Shown: piece by piece, positions 8,105 through 14,528 of the stretch
How the letters are laid out: each line of letters starts with the position of its first letter
How positions within the stretch are numbered: position 1 is the first letter of the stretch
From: Bacteriovoracaceae bacterium
Lineage (GTDB): Bacteria; Bdellovibrionota; Bacteriovoracia; Bacteriovoracales; Bacteriovoracaceae
Assembly (NCBI GenBank): GCA_947440875.1
Contig: CANETG010000023.1
Location: forward strand, 1 to 17,377
Direction: 5' to 3'
DNA: 17,377 nt
Notes under the pieces: generated by a model
Told to the model about the DNA's origin: nothing
The model's input: only the letters and a program-made list of their open reading frames with translations
Databases searched by the model: none
Program-made: the position numbers and the translations under genes

Positions 8105-9917
8105 AATCTCCCAAGGGCTCCTCATCGGGGCCCTTGTTTTTCCTCTCGCCTGCTCGACTCCCAAACTGGAGAAAAAAAGTGTAGACGAAGAATCTATTGC
8201 TCTCGATGAAGAGCTCAGTTCCTTGTCTAAAAAAGTTCAGGCCATGGATTACGGTCCGACCCAAAAAGAGGGCGTCCTCTTCGCGGATAAAACCGAGGCG
8301 TATGGACTTTCCGGATACCAAGCAGTGAGTTTCAACGCCATCGATTTCAATTTCGACGGCTTCACTGACCTTGTTCTTCTTCCGACGTATTATTCGCGTC
8401 CGAAGTTTCTACTTTTCGATCCGCAGCTGAAGCGGTTTAAAACTTCTCCGATCGATCCTTTGCCTGAGGACTTTAAATCATCGTTCATGGTGATTGTGGA
8501 TGTGAATAAAGATACTGTCCCAGATCTCTTCTCGGTCGTATTAAATCAAAGATCTGAAGTGAGTCAGATTCCCATCAAGTACTACCGCGGTGAAGTCGTG
8601 AAGGGCTTTCTTTCATTTAAAGAGGCCAAAGACGCTTTTACGACTCCAGCGGAACCTTCCAGTTCACTCACCGTCGTTGATTACGACCTCGACGGGTGGC
8701 TCGACCTCTTTATCGGGAATTGGTTTGAAACGAAAAAAGGTCAGCACCTTCCAGTGGCGGACAGACTTTTTCGAAATGTGAAAGGGAAGTTCGTTGAAGT
8801 GACTCCACTTTTAAAAGGTGAGGCGACCAAAACTTCGGGCCAGCTTTACCCACAAAATGCTAGGCCCACGTATGGATCATCGTCTTGTGATATTGATCAG
8901 AATGGATTTCCGGACATCATGACGGTTTCGTCGTCTGGGTATAAAAATAAACTGTGGATGAATCTCCAGGAGCTCAACACTGGCGATAGATATTTTGATG
9001 ACGTAGGCACGGTCTCAAACTACGGCTCCGATCCTGAAGGAAGTCTCATTCCCACCGGGGGCGGAAGAAGTTTCTTCTCGGCGTGCACGGATTACAATGA
9101 CGACGGGATCATGGATGTTTTTCTCGGTGCTCTTTCTCACGCTTACGACAATGATTCAGTTGATAAATCGAGCATCCTTACAGGTACTCGAGAAACTTTT
9201 CCGCCTTTTTTCACGCGAACGGAATACCTCTCAGATGCCACTTCAGAATCTTGGAACCAGGGAGACAGAAGGGCGATTTGGCTCGATTACAATATTGATG
9301 GTTACGTCGATTTGGTCGTTGATAATTCCGGATTTCCCCCGTACTCGCGGTTAGTTCTTTTCGAACAGGATGAAACTCGAGCGTTCATGAACATCGGCTC
9401 TCGCGCTGGAATTGACATGGTCAATCCGACGGGAACGATCACAATGGATCTCAATCAAGACGGTCTCCCGGATCTCATCACGTCTCAGAATAAAGTTCGC
9501 AGAGCTGATATCGCTGAGAAACTTTATGTGTTCGAAAACCGGACCGAACGCGCGGGCAAGCGGTCGATCAAAGTTCACCTCCACGGAATCAAATCGAACG
9601 CTTCAGCGATCGGTGCCATGGTCATGCTTTACACTCAAATTGAGGACCGTAAAATTGTTCAACGACGTTGGGTCGAGCTGAGCCAAGGTGGACTTCCTTC
9701 ACAGAATGAAGAGGGAACTCTTTTCGGCGTCCCCCCTGGATTGGAAACAGTTGGGCTCAAGGTCCGCTGGCCTTTTGCTCAAAAAACGGGATTTGGTTCT
9801 GGCGTAGTGTTAGAAAAACTTTATTCGCTGAAAGCACTACCTGAAAAAGAATTTCTTGAAGTCACACTTTGTGAAGACGGCAAAATTCTAAGCGGAAAGA
9901 CGACTTGTCAGCTCTGA
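8079..9917 (+). CDS. Exported FG-GAP/VCBS-repeat protein with UnbV/ASPIC domain, probable lipoprotein
   Basis: A 612-residue extracytoplasmic protein of unknown substrate. The hydrophobic leader GLLIGALVF ends in PLAC (Cys25), a slightly non-standard lipobox. Seven calcium-binding DxDxDG-type FG-GAP motifs (beta-propeller blades) start at residues 89, 141, 201, 271, 338, 403 and 457, e.g. DYDLDGWLD and DYNIDGYVD. A C-terminal UnbV/ASPIC domain (about 495-566) has NASAIGAMVMLY, ELSQGGLPSQNE and GLKVRWPF. Starts are TTG codons: 8079 has AAGAG 6 nt upstream, while 8094 gives the neater signal peptide (ISKISQGLLIGALVF). Either way the start lies inside the end of the acyl-CoA dehydrogenase gene, so translation is probably coupled. 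An ATG at 8244 would remove the signal peptide and is unlikely. A terminator hairpin lies within the leader codons. The gene's end forms one copy of the 17-bp repeat. Confidence 0.88.
   Translation: MDLTSLISKISQGLLIGALVFPLACSTPKLEKKSVDEESIALDEELSSLSKKVQAMDYGPTQKEGVLFADKTEAYGLSGYQAVSFNAIDFNFDGFTDLVLLPTYYSRPKFLLFDPQLKRFKTSPIDPLPEDFKSSFMVIVDVNKDTVPDLFSVVLNQRSEVSQIPIKYYRGEVVKGFLSFKEAKDAFTTPAEPSSSLTVVDYDLDGWLDLFIGNWFETKKGQHLPVADRLFRNVKGKFVEVTPLLKGEATKTSGQLYPQNARPTYGSSSCDIDQNGFPDIMTVSSSGYKNKLWMNLQELNTGDRYFDDVGTVSNYGSDPEGSLIPTGGGRSFFSACTDYNDDGIMDVFLGALSHAYDNDSVDKSSILTGTRETFPPFFTRTEYLSDATSESWNQGDRRAIWLDYNIDGYVDLVVDNSGFPPYSRLVLFEQDETRAFMNIGSRAGIDMVNPTGTITMDLNQDGLPDLITSQNKVRRADIAEKLYVFENRTERAGKRSIKVHLHGIKSNASAIGAMVMLYTQIEDRKIVQRRWVELSQGGLPSQNEEGTLFGVPPGLETVGLKVRWPFAQKTGFGSGVVLEKLYSLKALPEKEFLEVTLCEDGKILSGKTTCQL
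8112..8141 (+). terminator. Intrinsic terminator/attenuator after acyl-CoA dehydrogenase, inside next gene
   Basis: A 10-bp stem (CAAGGGCTCC pairing with GGGGCCCTTG, one G-U pair) with a 5-nt loop TCATC is followed by TTTTT. It begins 8 nt after the dehydrogenase stop codon at 8102-8104. It overlaps the codons for QGLLIGALVF of the downstream signal peptide, so it must either reduce read-through into that gene or act as a translation-sensitive attenuator. Confidence 0.8.
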
Positions 9918-9923
9918 CGCTTT
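9907..9923. repeat. 17-bp direct repeat, left copy (DR-L)
   Basis: GTCAGCTCTGACGCTTT, identical to the copy at 11261-11277. It contains the last codons and TGA stop (9915-9917) of the ASPIC protein. The short inner inverted repeat GTCA/TGAC followed by CTTTAT makes a weak terminator-like hairpin. The repeat pair bounds the ATPase gene and is best explained as a duplication made when that unit inserted. Confidence 0.85.
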
Positions 9924-10039
9924 ATCTATTTCCATCGGACTTCGTATTGAGCTGTTGCTGGAAGAAAATCGTAAAATAAATTCTTCGCAACACATCTGCC
10001 ACTTCTGCCGACAATATTCTTTTCATCGATAGAGTTATG

Positions 10040-11206
10040 TTAAAGTTCAAAAATTTCACGAAGACCTTCTCTCCACTCAAGAATTCTAATGCCATCAACT
10101 TCTCGAGGGATTTTCTCCAAACAAAGAAGATATTTTGTTGCATCTTTAAATGAGCTCCCGAGCCCAACAAGCGAGGAGTAATGGTCGCTGTGTACTCTAG
10201 CAGCTGACTTGATCTCTACTAGTACAATTTTCTTTCTACCTTTTTCGATAATGAGATCTATTTCGACTCCTGCTCCAGTCCGTAGATATGAAAATTTCCA
10301 GTTCTTTTCATAATACTGATTCAGGCGGAAAAATTCACATATAACCATCTGTTCAAATAATTTTCCATATTCAAAAGTAGACGGAAGAAGTTCTTGGTTT
10401 ATTTCTTGGGATATTGCCCTAACAACACCACAATCAAAAAAATAAAACTTAGGTGAACGTTTCTGGCGTTCTCGTACCGACTTTGAGTAGGGTTCTAAAA
10501 AATATCCTAGTAATGTATCTGCAAGAATGGAAAAGTAGCGTTCGACGCTTTTTGCATTAATCCCAGCTTCTTTTGCGAGAGAAGTATAATTAATTATTTC
10601 AGTGTTAGATTGAGCTGCAACTTCGAGAAAGGATCTAAAAGGGTCAATATTTCTGACAAGCTGTTCAACAAGAATTTCTTCCTTTATGTAAGTTTGAACA
10701 TACGAGAGTAAGTAGCGCTTTAAGTCCTGAATCTTAGAAAATTGGAGTACACTTGGGAGTGATCCGTACGAGAGAGCTTTATGTAAATCAAACTGATTCC
10801 CAATCTCTAAGAATGTAAATGGAAATAAGTAAAAACTGAACGCCCTGCCAGCAAGTAAATTTGCGGAATCTCTCTTGAGTTTCCTCGCTGAAGAACCAGT
10901 CAGTGCAAATTTAATTTTCTTTTCAAAAATAACTTTGTGAACAACATCTAGAAGTTTAGGAATCTTCTGAACTTCATCGATGATGACCCAGTCTGGTGTC
11001 GGTTTAATCGCTTCGATCATTTCGATGAGTTGCTCTGGATGAGTTGCGAGTCTTCTCTCTATTCCAGGGTCTAGGAGATCAAGATATAGGCAACTAATCG
11101 AATTTATATCAAATAATGATTTGATGAGAGTTGATTTTCCAGTTGCTCTTGCTCCGAACAGGAAAAAGCTATGTGATTTTGGTAACTTAATGGCTCGGTT
11201 TATCAT
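10040..11206 (-). CDS. AAA-type ATPase with C-terminal DUF4143 domain
   Basis: A 388-residue protein of the AAA_14/DUF4143 type, a patchily distributed bacterial family of uncertain function. Walker A GARATGKS lies at 18-25, Walker B WVIIDE at 73-78 within the family's DEVQKIP motif, and a sensor-like LTGSSARKL at 102-110. The middle contains a winged-helix-like part (about 200-235: YTSLAKEAGINAKSVERYF). The C-terminal DUF4143 part ends with GVEIDLII (314-321) and VLVEIKSA (328-335), an E-x-D...E-x-K pattern resembling PD-(D/E)xK nuclease folds. Length and motifs are complete, so it is probably functional. It is alone on its strand between two convergent neighbours and inside the 17-bp-repeat-bounded unit, consistent with horizontal acquisition. 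No partner gene suggests a role. Confidence 0.9.
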   Translation of the reverse strand: MINRAIKLPKSHSFFLFGARATGKSTLIKSLFDINSISCLYLDLLDPGIERRLATHPEQLIEMIEAIKPTPDWVIIDEVQKIPKLLDVVHKVIFEKKIKFALTGSSARKLKRDSANLLAGRAFSFYLFPFTFLEIGNQFDLHKALSYGSLPSVLQFSKIQDLKRYLLSYVQTYIKEEILVEQLVRNIDPFRSFLEVAAQSNTEIINYTSLAKEAGINAKSVERYFSILADTLLGYFLEPYSKSVRERQKRSPKFYFFDCGVVRAISQEINQELLPSTFEYGKLFEQMVICEFFRLNQYYEKNWKFSYLRTGAGVEIDLIIEKGRKKIVLVEIKSAARVHSDHYSSLVGLGSSFKDATKYLLCLEKIPREVDGIRILEWREGLREIFEL

Positions 11207-11244
11207 GAGTCTAAATTGTCGTGCAAATCTGACTCAAAGTAAAT

Positions 11245-11279
11245 AGCGTCAATAAGTTTCGTCAGCTCTGACGCTTTTT
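11245..11279. terminator. Stem-loop at right junction of the ATPase unit
   Basis: AGCGTCA (11245-11251) pairs with TGACGCT (11269-11275) across a 17-nt loop, followed by TTTT on the plus strand. An alternative inner hairpin, CGTCA-GCTC-TGACG followed by CTTTTT, uses only the repeat and its neighbouring C. On the minus strand the stem follows the LysR stop and ends in CTATTTA, a weak terminator. Half of the long stem is inside the unit and half in the 17-bp repeat. Terminator activity is uncertain. Confidence 0.35.
11261..11277. repeat. 17-bp direct repeat, right copy (DR-R)
   Basis: Identical to 9907-9923. On the minus strand this copy encodes the end of the LysR protein, including its TGA stop (11262-11264), whereas the left copy encodes the end of a different protein on the plus strand. 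Shared coding function therefore cannot explain the identity. Confidence 0.85.
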
Positions 11280-12080
11280 AATGAGATCAACAAGACCCTT
11301 AATGTGCGCCGGAATTGATTTGAAGTTGAGAGTAGAGAGATGAATGTGTTGTTTCGGCAGCCCTTTCAATTCATAAACCTTAAGTGTTTCACCTTCAATC
11401 GTGTGTCCTGGAACAATAGCAATCCCTAGACCTTTTTTCACGAGCTTCTGAATCGTCGTGATTGAATTCACGACGACAATTTTCTGTGAGCGCTTTTTAA
11501 AGAGCTGAAAAAGATGATCGTGCTCTGAGTACACTACCCAAGGATAATTCTGAGCTTCTTTGGGATTGATCTCTGCCTTACTCACAAGAACCATTTTTTC
11601 TTCAAAAAGTTTCAGCGAACTGACGAGCTCACTTTGAATATTTTCGGTGGTGAAGATGAGATCGTATTTTCCGTTATGGAGTTTTTCCTTGAGATTTTCA
11701 AGACTACTGACTTCAACCGACATTTGATGACTTGATGTTTTTCCAAACTCAACCATGACATCATTGAACCAAGTTTCAAGCAGCCCGTGAAGGATACCCA
11801 CTCTAATAGTCTTGTTCATATGACCGAAGAAAATTTCCTGGAGTTTGTCTTCGAATTCCGAAAGATGATCCAGAAGTGCCTGACCTTTTTCCGTCATAAG
11901 CACTCTCTTTGATGAACGAATAATGAGCTGCTGGCCAATGGACTCCTCGAGAAGTTTTATCTGACGACTGACCGCCGATTGAGCGATCCCTAGGTCCTGA
12001 GCTGCCTTAGAAAAATTCAAATGCCGAGCGGTGACCATGAAAGCTTTGAGGTAACGGTAATCCAGAGAAATCTCTTTCAT
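11262..12080 (-). CDS. LysR-family transcriptional regulator
   Basis: A 272-residue DNA-binding regulator. The N-terminal winged helix-turn-helix (about residues 5-65) has LNFSKAAQDLGIAQSAVSRQ, the classic LysR recognition region, then LLEESIGQQL and LTEKG-like LMTEKG. The C-terminal periplasmic-binding-protein-like effector domain (about 90-270) includes KKGLGIAIVPG. It is somewhat short for the family (about 300). The ATG at 12080 overlaps the TGA of the upstream IscA-like gene as ATGA, pointing to coupled translation; a GTG at 12092 would add four residues and is less likely. The target genes cannot be read from the sequence; the partner IscA-like gene or the divergent M61 gene are the nearest candidates. 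Its C-terminal codons lie in the 17-bp repeat and are intact. Confidence 0.92.
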   Translation of the reverse strand: MKEISLDYRYLKAFMVTARHLNFSKAAQDLGIAQSAVSRQIKLLEESIGQQLIIRSSKRVLMTEKGQALLDHLSEFEDKLQEIFFGHMNKTIRVGILHGLLETWFNDVMVEFGKTSSHQMSVEVSSLENLKEKLHNGKYDLIFTTENIQSELVSSLKLFEEKMVLVSKAEINPKEAQNYPWVVYSEHDHLFQLFKKRSQKIVVVNSITTIQKLVKKGLGIAIVPGHTIEGETLKVYELKGLPKQHIHLSTLNFKSIPAHIKGLVDLIKKRQS

Positions 12081-12478
12081 CTTTTCGCCCACGGTGGAAG
12101 TTTAGATTGGTCTTTATAGAATTTCCCCTGATGCTCACCATCGGCAGCGTTGTTCAGGATAAACCCTTCTTCATGGGAAGAAGTATCGAGGAGGTAATCG
12201 AGTGTGGCTTTCTGAGTGTAGAAAGCAGTAAAAGGATCGATGAGGATCGTTATTTCCGCTCCAATCATGGGATATTTCTTGATGATGATGAGATCATCAG
12301 CGTGTTTTTCAGAAAATCCGGTGTCGTAAGTAAATCCTCCGCAGCCTTTTCCACCAATCTTGATCCGGAATAAAAGTCCCTCGAGGGTATAGTCATTATC
12401 TTGCATCAGCTGAATTTGGCGGACAGCGCTATCGGTGATCAGTAGTTGAATATCAGAGGGGGAGAGGGCTTTTTCCAT
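12077..12478 (-). CDS. IscA/HesB-like protein lacking the C-terminal Cys-x-Cys
   Basis: A 133-residue protein with the A-type Fe-S carrier fold. The N-terminal part LLITDSAVRQIQLM and the GGKGCGGFTYDTGF segment with Cys46 match the HesB/IscA family, as do IDPFTAFYTQKATLDYL and GFILNN. Canonical members end NPNA...CGCG with two ligand cysteines; here the equivalent stretch is NNAADGEHQGKFYKDQ, with none. The protein keeps one of three ligands, so ordinary cluster delivery is doubtful; it may bind metal or a partner differently. It is followed by the LysR gene in an ATGA overlap. No Shine-Dalgarno precedes the ATG, but a GATAAT -10 ends 7 nt before it, suggesting a leaderless transcript. I give no gene symbol because isc, suf and erp membership cannot be decided. 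Confidence 0.85.
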   Translation of the reverse strand: MEKALSPSDIQLLITDSAVRQIQLMQDNDYTLEGLLFRIKIGGKGCGGFTYDTGFSEKHADDLIIIKKYPMIGAEITILIDPFTAFYTQKATLDYLLDTSSHEEGFILNNAADGEHQGKFYKDQSKLPPWAKR

Positions 12479-12485
12479 AGTTCAC

Positions 12486-12512
12486 ATTATCAGAGATTTT
12501 GATGATTGTCAG
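12486..12512 (-). promoter_or_regulatory. Candidate promoter for the IscA-like/LysR operon
   Basis: On the minus strand, CTGACA (plus 12507-12512) and GATAAT (plus 12486-12491) are separated by 15 nt. The -10 ends 7 nt before the ATG, so transcription would start at or very near the start codon. The spacing is short for sigma70, so confidence is modest. Confidence 0.4.
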
Positions 12513-12553
12513 GCAGAAGGCTCCCCCTTATCCTTTTAAAAACAGGGGTCATG

Positions 12554-14308
12554 ATGAAAGCTCACTACTTAGTCGAAATTGAAAGTCCGGAACAGAACCT
12601 GGTGAAAGTGACACTGAAACTTAGCCGACCGGAGCAAGTCGAAAAGTTAAGTGTTTTTCTTCCCTCATGGAGTCCGGGATCGTACCTCATGCGTGAATAC
12701 GCTCGCCACATCCGGCGGATTGAATTTCAGCAGGAAAATGGTGAGGTCATTTTTCATACTCAGAAGGCAAAGGGTGTTTGGGAATTAGACTGGAATTCAT
12801 CTCAATTAAAAACGCCAACTGCCAATTTTCAGGTGAGCTACGTCATTTATCTGAACGAACTGACGGTCCGAACCTCCCACGTGAATATTTCCCATGCGTT
12901 TCTCCATGGGCCCACGTATCTCGTGGGTGTGATGGGGGAAAAATTACCGACACCAACGATCGAATTCCGTTTTCCACCGGTCTGGTCAAAGCTCTCAACT
13001 TCGATGAAAGATGTTTCAGAAGTCAGAGAGAAATTTCTCTATGAGGCAAAAGACTACGATGATCTTTTGGATTGCCCGGTGGAAATTGGTTGCCAGGAAA
13101 CGGACGGATTTGAAGCACTCGGAAAACCGCATCACCTCGCTTTTTACGGGACAACTTTTCCTCATCATGAAGATCTCAAGAAAGACATAAAAAAAGTTGT
13201 GGAAACGGTTGCGGCCCACTTCGGAAATGAACTTCCGTATGACCAGTATCTTTTTCTCACTCACTTCGGTCCGAAGATCAGGGGAGGCCTCGAGCATTCG
13301 AGCTCAACGGTGCTCCAATACGATGGAAGAAAACTCGGCATCAGACGTGAATACATCGGCTACCTCTCTTTGGTTGCCCACGAATATTTCCACACATGGA
13401 ACGTCAAAAGAATTCGCCCGATTGAACTGGGACCATTTGATTATTTGAATGAAAACTACACGACACTTCTGTGGCTCGCCGAAGGGCTCACGAGCTGGAT
13501 GGATGATCTTCTCGTGTACCGCTCGGGGCTTTGTTCGCTGGAGGAATATCTCGATCAGGTAAAACAAAATCTTGATATTCTCAACGGGACTCCCGGGAAA
13601 AAGTTTCACTCTCTGGAAATGAGTTCGTTCAATGCGTGGATTAAACTGTATCGTCCGGACGAGAACGCTAAAAATTCCTCTGTGAGTTACTACTTAAAAG
13701 GTGGACTCGCGTTCATGGCACTTCATTCACTGCTCTTAGAAAAAGGGAAGTCAGTTGATGATCTTCTTGTTCTTCTTTGGGATCGGTACAAACATAATAT
13801 CGACAAGGGTGTGACACGAGAAGAAGTTTACGACATGGTGAAAATTCTCGGGGGTGATGAGGTTCTCACGTCATTTTCAACGATGGTTGAAACGACCCAA
13901 GACATCGACTTCGAATCCGTCATGAAGCGAATGGGCTGTGAATTAATTTGGCATGAACCCAAAACTCCGTACCTTGGAATTGACTGGGAATATTCCGCTG
14001 ACCGGGCGATTGTGAAAATGGTTCATCTTGATTCTCCTGCTTATAAATCAGGAATTAACCCAGGTGATGAATTGATTTTCTTGAATGGATTAAGATTCTT
14101 GAAAGAAGACGCGCAAGACCTCCTCTCACTCCTTGACGTAAACTCATCCTACGAATTAATCGTTTCTCGGCTTGGTAAAGTTGAACGCTTCGAAGTCATC
14201 CCATCAGGGAGCCCCAGAATTCTCAAAGAAATTGCCATCCGTAACAAGGCCCTGGCGGAAAAAGCTTTTGGGTTTTTCCCTGCTAATCCAAAAATCGGTG
14301 GGGCTTAA
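12554..14308 (+). CDS. M61-family (glycyl aminopeptidase-like) metallopeptidase with PDZ domain
   Basis: A 584-residue zinc peptidase. The N-terminal M61 domain has LPSWSPGSYLMREYARHI. The catalytic gluzincin motif is VAHEYFHTWNVKRIRP, with zinc ligands His276 and His280, catalytic Glu277 and a third ligand Glu310 in LWLAEGLTSW. A C-terminal PDZ domain (about residues 470-555) contains PYLGIDWEYS and SGINPGDELIFLNG and would bind substrate or partner tails. No signal peptide is visible, so it is probably cytoplasmic. The start is chosen at the second of two adjacent ATGs because AGGGG lies 5 nt before it; the first ATG (12551) would be too close, and a TTG at 12506 would add 16 unconvincing residues. 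It is divergent from the IscA-like gene across 75 nt. The substrate is unknown. Confidence 0.93.
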   Translation: MKAHYLVEIESPEQNLVKVTLKLSRPEQVEKLSVFLPSWSPGSYLMREYARHIRRIEFQQENGEVIFHTQKAKGVWELDWNSSQLKTPTANFQVSYVIYLNELTVRTSHVNISHAFLHGPTYLVGVMGEKLPTPTIEFRFPPVWSKLSTSMKDVSEVREKFLYEAKDYDDLLDCPVEIGCQETDGFEALGKPHHLAFYGTTFPHHEDLKKDIKKVVETVAAHFGNELPYDQYLFLTHFGPKIRGGLEHSSSTVLQYDGRKLGIRREYIGYLSLVAHEYFHTWNVKRIRPIELGPFDYLNENYTTLLWLAEGLTSWMDDLLVYRSGLCSLEEYLDQVKQNLDILNGTPGKKFHSLEMSSFNAWIKLYRPDENAKNSSVSYYLKGGLAFMALHSLLLEKGKSVDDLLVLLWDRYKHNIDKGVTREEVYDMVKILGGDEVLTSFSTMVETTQDIDFESVMKRMGCELIWHEPKTPYLGIDWEYSADRAIVKMVHLDSPAYKSGINPGDELIFLNGLRFLKEDAQDLLSLLDVNSSYELIVSRLGKVERFEVIPSGSPRILKEIAIRNKALAEKAFGFFPANPKIGGA

Positions 14309-14416
14309 TTTCGATGAAAAGGTTCGAAGTCAATCAGTCGGGCTTCCCGCGTAACAGCATTAGCCTAAAGAGAATCTAAAGGCATTTGCGCCCGAGTGAC
14401 TTTGTCTTGAAACACG
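14309..14416. other. Gene-free stretch before the glutamine synthetase promoter
   Basis: First part of the 220-nt gap after the M61 gene. I see no coding frame of interest and no convincing terminator. The only hairpin, CGGG-CTT-CCCG at 14339-14349, is short and has no T-run. Confidence 0.5.
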
Positions 14417-14430
14417 ACGAAACGTTTCGT
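14417..14430. promoter_or_regulatory. 14-bp perfect palindrome, candidate operator
   Basis: ACGAAACGTTTCGT is perfectly self-complementary and lies 35 nt upstream of the glutamine synthetase -35 element. A symmetric site here is what an activator or repressor dimer would bind. It has no T-run and little loop, so it is not a terminator. The binding protein is unknown. Confidence 0.45.
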
Positions 14431-14465
14431 ATGACATAATTCTTTTCGAACACCAATTTGTCTTG

Positions 14466-14494
14466 TTGTTCCAAACTTACGACACATTTATACT
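14466..14494 (+). promoter_or_regulatory. Sigma70-type promoter of glutamine synthetase III
   Basis: TTGTTC (14466-14471), a 17-nt spacer and TATACT (14489-14494) match the sigma70 pattern well. Transcription would begin near 14501, giving a leader of about 28 nt that contains AGGAG at 14515-14519, 9 nt before the ATG. I saw no GG-N10-GC sigma54 site. Confidence 0.65.
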
Positions 14495-14528
14495 TGAGCA
14501 AGATATAAACTTCTAGGAGAGAACTGCT

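Larger units (their letters stand above)
9924..11277. mobile_element. Putative 1354-bp inserted unit carrying one ATPase gene, no transposase
   Basis: The unit plus one repeat copy is 1354 bp, bounded by exact 17-bp repeats. Removing it would leave the ASPIC gene (plus) and the LysR gene (minus) both intact and overlapping at their 3' ends by about 10 nt. Its interior looks more AT-rich than the flanks (four 60-base lines sampled by hand gave 35-42% G+C, against 38-58% in five flanking lines). It contains only the ATPase gene, with 116 nt after its stop and 54 nt before its start. No terminal inverted repeats, transposase or integrase were seen, so the mechanism is unknown. The mobile-element label is inference from the repeat geometry. 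Confidence 0.45.

Noticed and set aside
8244..9917. Shorter ASPIC gene starting at the ATG at 8244
   Set aside because: It would discard a well-formed export leader, and exported location is expected for this family; the Shine-Dalgarno is not better.
9922..10170. Small minus-strand frame overlapping the end of the ATPase gene
   Set aside because: It mostly overlaps ATPase codons in another frame, with no Shine-Dalgarno or motif.
9924..11277. Terminal inverted repeats marking a classical transposon around the ATPase gene
   Set aside because: Comparing the two ends by eye gave no inverted match, and no transposase gene is present; only the direct repeats support insertion.
14339..14349. CGGG-CTT-CCCG hairpin after the M61 gene as a terminator
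   Set aside because: Only a 4-bp stem with a 3-nt loop and no T-run follows.
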